From an uncultured Burkholderiales bacterium (lineage in GTDB: Bacteria; Pseudomonadota; Gammaproteobacteria; Burkholderiales; Burkholderiaceae_F), in NCBI GenBank assembly GCA_903871435.1, contig CAIQGU010000072.1, forward strand, positions 1 to 11,186: a stretch of DNA of 11,186 nt, in the 5' to 3' direction. Below the pieces are notes generated by a model. The model ran no database searches and was not told the DNA's origin. It saw nothing but the letters and a program-made list of their open reading frames with translations. Positions 6,670-11,186 of the stretch are shown in pieces. Position 1 is the first letter of the stretch; each line of letters begins with the position of its first letter. Made by a program: the position numbers and the translations under genes.

Positions 6670-7795
6670 GGTCCATGCCTTCGGGCACCTCGATGTCACC
6701 CGGCTCAACCGGGCGCGGCCCCTGCCCTTGCGCGTGACGGCGCAACTGGAAGACATAGGCGAGCACCTGGGCGACAGCGGTATAGAGGGCCGCCGGGATT
6801 TCCGAACCGAGTTCCACGTGCTGATAGAGCGCGCGTGCGAGCGGCGGCGCCTCGAGCTGTGGCACGCCGGCCTCGCGACCGAGTTCGCGGATCCGGGCGG
6901 CGACTGCGTCCATGCCCTTGGCCACGACCACCGGCGCACGGTGCCGGTCGTCCATGTACTTGAGGGCAACGGCAAAGTGCGTCGGATTGGTGACGATCAC
7001 GTCGGCCTTGGGAACGGCCGCCATCATGCGGCGGCGCGCCATCTCGCGTTGCACCTTGCGCACCTGCGCCTTGAGGCGCGGATCGCCCTGCATTTCCTTG
7101 TCCTCCTGGCGCACTTCCTGCACCGTCATTTTCAGGCGGTTGCGAAACGAGATGATCTGATAGGGAACGTCGATGGCGGCCATGGCCGCCAGCGTCACGG
7201 TGAGCAGCGCGAAGGCGGTGAGCACCAGTCCGAAAAGCTGCGACAGGGCCTGGGGCAGCGAATCGGAGGCCAGGCTCGCGAACTGCTCCATGTGGCCCAC
7301 GATATAGAAGCCACCGACAACGGCGAGCAGCAGCGCCAGCAGCAGCGTCTTGCCCAATCCGACCAGTGACTGGACGGACAGCAGCCGCTGGAAGCCGGTA
7401 ACGGGATCGAGCCGCGACAGGTTGGGCAGCAGCGAAGTCGGCGCGAACAGCCAACCGCCGATCAGCAGCGGCGAGGCAATAGCGGCCACCAACATGACTG
7501 CCAGCACGGGCGCGGTAGCCGTCAGCGCTTCGCCCACCAGTTGACCGAGGCGTTCGGACATGCGGGTGGGGTCGGTTGCGGTTACCGCGTCGAACTGCAG
7601 GCCACGCACCAGCAGGCCCCGGCTGGCAGTGGCGATGGATTGACCGGCGATCGCCAGCACCGCTACCGACGAGCCGACGATGCAAAAATGCGCAAGATCG
7701 CGCGAGCGCGGAACCTGGCCTTCCTTGCGTGCGTCCTCATACCGCTTGGCGGTAGGGTCTAAGGTGCGGTCTTGCCCGCTTTCCGATTCGGCCAT
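6644..7795 (-). CDS. flhB: Flagellar type III export switch protein FlhB
   Basis: FlhB belongs to the export gate and switches substrate specificity from rod/hook to filament proteins after cleaving itself. The 383 residues match the family. The charged N-terminus (DPTAKRYEDARKEGQVPRSRDL, about 13-34) is followed by hydrophobic segments at about 37-60, 90-118, 145-168 and 183-212. A linker helix (KMTVQEVRQEDKEMQGDP) then leads to the cytoplasmic domain, with the autocleavage site NPTH at 270-273 (cut between N and P in the family) and FAVALKY after it. The ribosome binding site is weak (GAG at 5 bases). It is the first gene of the minus-strand operon, with a sigma-28-type promoter upstream. 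Apart from an ordinary short C-terminal tail there is nothing unusual in the protein. Confidence 0.98.
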   Translation of the reverse strand: MAESESGQDRTLDPTAKRYEDARKEGQVPRSRDLAHFCIVGSSVAVLAIAGQSIATASRGLLVRGLQFDAVTATDPTRMSERLGQLVGEALTATAPVLAVMLVAAIASPLLIGGWLFAPTSLLPNLSRLDPVTGFQRLLSVQSLVGLGKTLLLALLLAVVGGFYIVGHMEQFASLASDSLPQALSQLFGLVLTAFALLTVTLAAMAAIDVPYQIISFRNRLKMTVQEVRQEDKEMQGDPRLKAQVRKVQREMARRRMMAAVPKADVIVTNPTHFAVALKYMDDRHRAPVVVAKGMDAVAARIRELGREAGVPQLEAPPLARALYQHVELGSEIPAALYTAVAQVLAYVFQLRRHAQGQGPRPVEPGDIEVPEGMDPLAPMARV

Positions 7796-7882
7796 CGAAG
7801 CTCAACCCATGCGACGCAGTGCGCGCACGTATTTGTGGGATCGCTTCGATTATTCGGCCATGGGAATTGCGGAAAGGTCCGA

Positions 7883-7909
7883 ATATCGGCACGAGTACCG
7901 GGTACTTTA
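7883..7909 (-). promoter_or_regulatory. Sigma-28 (FliA) type promoter for the flhB operon
   Basis: On the minus strand the -35 element TAAAGTAC (7909-7902) is followed by exactly 11 bases and the -10 element GCCGATAT (7890-7883). The enterobacterial consensus is TAAAGTTT-N11-GCCGATAA, so 13 of 16 positions and the spacing agree. Transcription would begin near 7876, leaving a leader of about 80 bases before flhB. A run of seven A on the plus strand (T on the minus, 7922-7928) lies where an UP element would be. Other promoters further upstream, for example for a class II activator, cannot be excluded. Confidence 0.75.
7894..7906. repeat. Palindrome inside the flhB sigma-28 promoter
   Basis: AGTACC, one base, GGTACT is a perfect 6-bp inverted repeat. 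It covers the inner part of the -35 element and the first part of the spacer of the promoter above. Its position would suit an operator for a repressor blocking polymerase, but no regulator is known to me for this site. It may be coincidence. Confidence 0.4.
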
Positions 7910-7977
7910 GGGTTGCGCAGTAAAAAAATTGCTGGTCAATGTGGTGACCTGAATCAACTAATTTTCACCCCCCAGCC

Positions 7978-8004
7978 TTCAGTTGCGTCTCGTGGCGCCG
8001 AAAC
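7978..8004 (+). promoter_or_regulatory. Weak sigma-28-like promoter for the 159-residue gene
   Basis: TTCAGTTG (7978-7985), 11 bases, then GCCGAAAC (7997-8004) agrees with the sigma-28 consensus at 11 of 16 positions with the correct spacing. The -35 core (TTCA against TAAA) is poor. Start of transcription would be near 8011, some 45 bases before the gene. A GCCCG / CGGGC hairpin (8018-8034) would lie in the leader, ahead of the ribosome binding site. Treat as a candidate only. Confidence 0.25.
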
Positions 8005-8056
8005 CATTGGACGGAGAGCCCGTATTTCGCGGGCGCAATCAGCAACGGAAGCCGCA

Positions 8057-8536
8057 ATGACCAGAATCACGCTGTTTCGCCAATTTGCAGAAGACGCTAC
8101 CAGCCCCCTGGAGGCACTGGCCAAGACCGTGGATGTGGAATCAGTGCCCGCAGCAAGTCGCGATGAGGGGCACGGCACGGTGGGAACACCCACGGCCATG
8201 CTCTCCAATCCCGACGGGCGCGACCTTTTCGTCTGGTTCGAGGACACCTCGGAGCGCCGGCAGGACGGGGAACGGGGCATAGCGGGTCTGCCCGAATCCT
8301 TGCTGCCGGTCGCGTTTGGCATGAAGGTCATGGAACGCCGTTATGCCGCAGGACACCTGCACCTGCTGACGGCCATCCGGATCCGCTGCCGCGAGCGCAC
8401 CAACGAGCGCATTGCCGCCATCTACACCGCGGCGCTGGCCGTGGGCACTGTTGCCTGGATGGGCACCGGCGCACAGTACGAACTGGCGTGGAACGCGCTT
8501 TATGCAGCAGAGAGCGAGGGCCTTGACCCTGCCTGA
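8057..8536 (+). CDS. Unrecognised 159-residue protein divergent from flhB
   Basis: I do not recognise this family. The start is the ATG at 8057 with GGAAG five bases upstream. The frame stays open back to 7772, but that part is the divergent promoter region. The N-terminal third (MTRITLFRQFAEDATSPLEALAK) looks helical. Residues 48-65 read as a short strand pair (NPDGRDLFVWFEDTS). The middle (PESLLPVAFGMKVMERRYAAGHLHLLTAIRIRCRERTNERIA, about 79-119) is basic, and the C-terminus (about 119-151) is Ala-rich and mildly hydrophobic, but not a clear membrane helix. There is no signal peptide and no known catalytic motif. Codon use matches the neighbours. It lies between flhB and ycgR, behind a weak sigma-28-like site, so a motility-linked role is possible. 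That is inference from position only. Confidence 0.75.
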   Translation: MTRITLFRQFAEDATSPLEALAKTVDVESVPAASRDEGHGTVGTPTAMLSNPDGRDLFVWFEDTSERRQDGERGIAGLPESLLPVAFGMKVMERRYAAGHLHLLTAIRIRCRERTNERIAAIYTAALAVGTVAWMGTGAQYELAWNALYAAESEGLDPA

Positions 8537-8549
8537 TGGACCGTGAGCA

Positions 8550-8588
8550 CGGGGATCGCGCGGGTGGGAGGCCGTCCGCGCATCCCCG
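8550..8588. terminator. Long hairpin between convergent genes
   Basis: CGGGGAT (8550-8556), one bulged C, GCGCGG (8558-8563), a 12-base loop, CCGCGC (8576-8581) and ATCCCCG (8582-8588) form a 13-bp stem. It begins 14 bases after the stop of the 159-residue gene and lies in the 101-base gap before the end of ycgR. There is no T-run on either side. Its place between converging genes suggests a two-way, possibly Rho-assisted or 3'-protecting element. Confidence 0.5.
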
Positions 8589-8620
8589 GAGTTGCTGGCG
8601 AGCGCAGCTTCGCAGGTAAC

Positions 8621-8648
8621 GGGCCGGTGCGTGGCGCTCAGCCGGCCC
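8621..8648 (-). repeat. Hairpin with the ycgR stop codon in its loop
   Basis: A perfect 7-bp inverted repeat, GGGCCGG / CCGGCCC (8621-8627 with 8642-8648), encloses a 14-base loop containing the ycgR TGA (8638-8640). No U-run follows in the minus direction. It could contribute to the 3' end of the ycgR transcript together with the larger hairpin next to it. Confidence 0.4.
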
Positions 8649-9399
8649 TTGCGGTACCCAGGGCCTTGCGTTGCTCGGCTTCGACGCGATTGACGTAACG
8701 CTGGACCATGGTCCGCGCCTGGGTGGTGAGGTCGACGAACTCGCAACCGCAGCGCCGGGCACCCGACTTCTCATCGCCTTCGTAGATGTTGACCACGCGG
8801 AACGCCACATTGACGGGCCCCACGCCGGGCAGGTCGAGAAAGCAGTTGCTGATGGTTTCGCCCACGGGCAGTTCGAAGTTCTGCGGGTAATTCATTACCG
8901 CCAGGCCACCGACGCTGATGTTGAGCAGGGGCAGGGACTCGTACTTGGCATTGCCGCTCGAGATGGGCACCAGGCACTTGGCCTGACCGGTGATCGGCGT
9001 GCGAACGCGAAAATACTCGCGCCGCTGCAGGCGCAACATCTGGCTGGGCAGGCGTACGCGAAATGCCGCGCGGCCCTCGAAGGTCGCGGCCTGGGCGAGG
9101 TTGGCACGGAACTGGACCTTGACGTTGTCGAAGAAAATCACGAAAACGAGGTCGCGGGAGCCCAGCAGGCGCGCCTGCGCGTCCGGGCTCACCGGCATGT
9201 CGAGCAAGGCCTCGTCGAACTCGGGATCCACGGACAGGATCATCGTCACTGCAAATTCGCCGTTGTCACCGGTGTAGACCGTGACCAGGGTCTTTTCCCG
9301 GCCCATGCGGCCCAGGATGGCCGCGATTTCACCGCGCGAGTAGAGCATGTAATGCTCGAGTTCGGGCGCATCCGGTTCGGGGAATGGGTGCAGCTGCAT
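8638..9399 (-). CDS. ycgR: YcgR-like flagellar brake protein (PilZ domain)
   Basis: YcgR binds cyclic di-GMP and then slows the flagellar motor by contacting MotA or the rotor. The 253 residues fit the family (about 244 in E. coli). Residues 15-115 form the YcgR-N-type domain (VTVYTGDNGEFAVTMILSVD; later VFVIFFDNVKVQFRANL). The PilZ domain follows, with its c-di-GMP signature complete: RxxxR within RREYFR (R127 and R131) and N-x-S-x-x-G at N160, S162 and G165 (NISVGG). The start is ATG at 9399, but no good ribosome binding site precedes it; the next ATG is residue 18. The gene is alone on its strand, divergent from the glycosyltransferase and convergent with the 159-residue gene. No clear sigma-28 promoter is visible upstream. 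Confidence 0.92.
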   Translation of the reverse strand: MQLHPFPEPDAPELEHYMLYSRGEIAAILGRMGREKTLVTVYTGDNGEFAVTMILSVDPEFDEALLDMPVSPDAQARLLGSRDLVFVIFFDNVKVQFRANLAQAATFEGRAAFRVRLPSQMLRLQRREYFRVRTPITGQAKCLVPISSGNAKYESLPLLNISVGGLAVMNYPQNFELPVGETISNCFLDLPGVGPVNVAFRVVNIYEGDEKSGARRCGCEFVDLTTQARTMVQRYVNRVEAEQRKALGTARAG

Positions 9400-9691
9400 G
9401 TTTTTAGCGGGCGATCAAAGTAAGTTGCCTTGGGCGGGTTCGGGAGAGCACTGGTGCGGCGGGGCCTGCGGCCAGCCTGACTGCAAGTTGACCACAGCCG
9501 GCAGCGTACGCACGCGGTGATTTCGCCCCCTTTCGCCGGGCAATTCCAAAAAGCCAGCGGCGCCCGGAAGCGCCAGCGCGACGCCCAGCGGCCAAAACTG
9601 CCGCGCGAACCCGAGTCAATTCCCGAAACCGACCGGGACCCACAGGAACTACATTGACGCCAACTTAATCAAGACCCAGCAGCGCTTCGCC
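9400..9691. other. Divergent intergenic region between ycgR and the glycosyltransferase
   Basis: These 292 bases should hold the promoters of two divergent genes, yet I find no convincing sigma-70 or sigma-28 site. A 79-codon minus-strand frame (9404-9643) is arginine- and alanine-rich, resembles no family, and is probably random in GC-rich DNA. The last 39 bases may be coding if the glycosyltransferase starts at an ATT (9653). Confidence 0.5.
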
Positions 9692-11186
9692 ATGGCCCTC
9701 GCGCACGCAATTCGCACGGAAAAACGCAAACCCGCCGTACTGCCCGCCCCGCGTCGCCACCCGCAGGCCGAAGCCGACTACCTGCGCGGACTGGCATTGA
9801 CGCGGCAGGATCGCTGGGCACAGGCTGCCGATGCTTTCACCCGCGCAACCGTGCGCAACCCCGACGATGCGGTGTTCTGGCTCAACCTGGCTCACGCCAA
9901 AGTGAAGCTCGGCGAACTGGACGAAGCCGCAGACGCAGCACGCCGGGCCGCGCAGATCGACCCAAGCTCGGAAATTGCCATTTCGATCGCCTCCCAATGC
10001 CTGGCTGCCGGCAATCGGCACGAGGAAACGGTCGCCATGCTCCAGGGGCTGGACCTCAGTGCCATACGCAACCCGCACCCGCACTTTTCCCTCGGTGAGG
10101 CGCTGAGTGCGCTCGATCGCCATCCTGAAGCCGTCAAGGCCTACCTGGCGGCGATCGGCTGCAAGCCCGACTTTATCCCCGCGCACGTGCATCTGGCCAA
10201 CGTGTTCGAGCGTATGGCTCTGCACGAGGAGGCGCGCGAATGCCTGCACACCGCGATGGCGCTGGGCGACAAGCGCGCCGCGGTAATGTCCGCCATGGCC
10301 TACCACGCCCAGCACGCCGGCCGCTGGGACCTCTTCCGCCAGGATTTCGCCAACCTGCAGGAGCAGCTCGCTGCCGGAAACGGACATCCCGTGCCTTTCC
10401 ACCTGCTGACCATGCCATCGACGAGAAGTCAGCAGCGCGCGGCGGGATATTCGTACTGGATGGAGCGTTGCAAGGATCTGGTGCCGATGGCGCCGCCCGG
10501 AGCGCGCAACCCATCGGCACGGATACGCATCGGCTACGTCACCAACGATGTCTTTCGCCATGCCACTGCGTACCTGATAGGTGACATGCTGGAGAGCCAC
10601 TCCCGGTCGCAATTCGAGGTCTTTCTCTATTCCTACGGCCATGACGACGGCTCTGACATCCGCAAGCGCATCATCGCGGCCGCCGGAGAGGGATTCGTCG
10701 AGGCCGGTAGACTCTCGGACAAGGAACTGGCCAGCCGGATCCGCGCCGACGATATCGACATCCTGATCGATCTCAAGGGATACACCCTGGGCACCCGCAT
10801 GGGCGTCTTTGCCCTGCATCCGGCGCGCATCCAGGTCAATTACCTGGGATACCCCGGAACCATGGGCGTGCCTTGTTACGAATACATCATCGGCGACCGC
10901 ATCATCACGCCACTGGAGCACGCCGACGACTACAGCGAGAAAATCGCGCAGCTTCCCCACTGCTACCAGCCCAACGACCGCAGCCGGCCCATAGGGCGGC
11001 GGCCCACCCGCGCCGAATGTGGCCTGCCGCCATCCGGCTTCATATTTTGCTCCTTCAACAACTGCTACAAGATTACGGAGCCCGTCTTCGACCGCTGGTG
11101 CCGCCTGCTGCACGCGGTGGAGGGCAGCGTGCTGTGGCTCTACCAGGCCAATAATCAGGCACGGCCCAACCTGCTGCGCGAGGCGC
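9692..11186 (+). CDS. TPR plus SPINDLY-type O-GlcNAc transferase-like glycosyltransferase (partial)
   Basis: The frame is open to the window edge (498 codons seen; the C-terminus is missing). Residues about 25-225 are TPR-like helical repeats (for example ALTRQDRWAQAADAFTRATV, FWLNLAHAKVKLGELDEAAD, EALSALDRHPEAVKAYLAAI). From about 276 on is the GT41 (OGT/SPINDLY) fold: RIRIGYVTNDVFRHATAYL with the conserved His290, LIDLKGYTLGTRMGVFALHP, LGYPGTMG (385-392), and FCSFNNCYKIT with Lys460, matching the nucleotide-binding lysine of OGT. Such enzymes move GlcNAc or similar sugars from a UDP donor to Ser/Thr of proteins. Next to flagellar genes, flagellin or a surface protein is a likely target, but this is inference. 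The ATG has no good ribosome binding site; an ATT at 9653 with AGGAA upstream could be the true start. The frame is closed by TGA at 9518. Confidence 0.92.
   Translation, partial: MALAHAIRTEKRKPAVLPAPRRHPQAEADYLRGLALTRQDRWAQAADAFTRATVRNPDDAVFWLNLAHAKVKLGELDEAADAARRAAQIDPSSEIAISIASQCLAAGNRHEETVAMLQGLDLSAIRNPHPHFSLGEALSALDRHPEAVKAYLAAIGCKPDFIPAHVHLANVFERMALHEEARECLHTAMALGDKRAAVMSAMAYHAQHAGRWDLFRQDFANLQEQLAAGNGHPVPFHLLTMPSTRSQQRAAGYSYWMERCKDLVPMAPPGARNPSARIRIGYVTNDVFRHATAYLIGDMLESHSRSQFEVFLYSYGHDDGSDIRKRIIAAAGEGFVEAGRLSDKELASRIRADDIDILIDLKGYTLGTRMGVFALHPARIQVNYLGYPGTMGVPCYEYIIGDRIITPLEHADDYSEKIAQLPHCYQPNDRSRPIGRRPTRAECGLPPSGFIFCSFNNCYKITEPVFDRWCRLLHAVEGSVLWLYQANNQARPNLLREA

Noticed and set aside
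9404..9643. 79-codon minus-strand frame just upstream of ycgR
   Set aside because: Arg/Ala-rich composition typical of random GC-rich frames, no clear ribosome binding site, no family. A small gene cannot be wholly excluded.
9665..11113. 482-codon minus-strand open frame
   Set aside because: The plus strand here encodes the TPR and GT41 motifs in one unbroken frame; the minus frame is its shadow with no recognisable domain.

Overview
The window is a high-GC flagellar and chemotaxis locus of a Gram-negative betaproteobacterium. The protein sequences and gene set resemble the Bordetella/Achromobacter group (Alcaligenaceae). That placement is an inference from remembered family sequences, not a database match. 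There are no IS elements, tRNA or rRNA genes, CRISPR arrays or signs of recent transfer. No gap without a gene exceeds 300 bases.

Right to left on the minus strand from about 7.9 kb runs a flagellar operon: flhB and flhA (export gate of the flagellar type III apparatus), flhF (SRP-type GTPase that places the flagellum), a very divergent flhG/fleN-like gene, and fliA (sigma-28). After a 219-base gap come cheW and the first codons of a probable methyl-accepting chemotaxis protein cut by the window edge. flhF, flhG and fliA overlap, and the last two start with TTG. A strong sigma-28-type promoter (TAAAGTAC, 11 bases, GCCGATAT) lies about 90 bases upstream of flhB. FliA would therefore drive the operon that encodes it, a positive feedback loop.

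Divergent from flhB is an unrecognised 159-residue gene. It converges on a minus-strand ycgR-like gene (YcgR-N plus PilZ, the c-di-GMP flagellar brake), with a hairpin between them. Divergent from ycgR is a TPR plus SPINDLY-type (OGT, GT41) glycosyltransferase, which runs off the right edge and is a candidate modifier of flagellin or another surface protein.

The most interesting point is the flhG-like gene. It keeps the N-terminal DQAxxLR motif known to stimulate FlhF GTPase, but its Walker A, switch and Walker B motifs are gone. It looks like a MinD-fold pseudo-ATPase reduced to an FlhF partner. Other points are a very long Ala/Pro linker in FlhF, a palindrome inside the sigma-28 promoter, stop codons of several genes lying in hairpins, and a possible ATT start for the glycosyltransferase.
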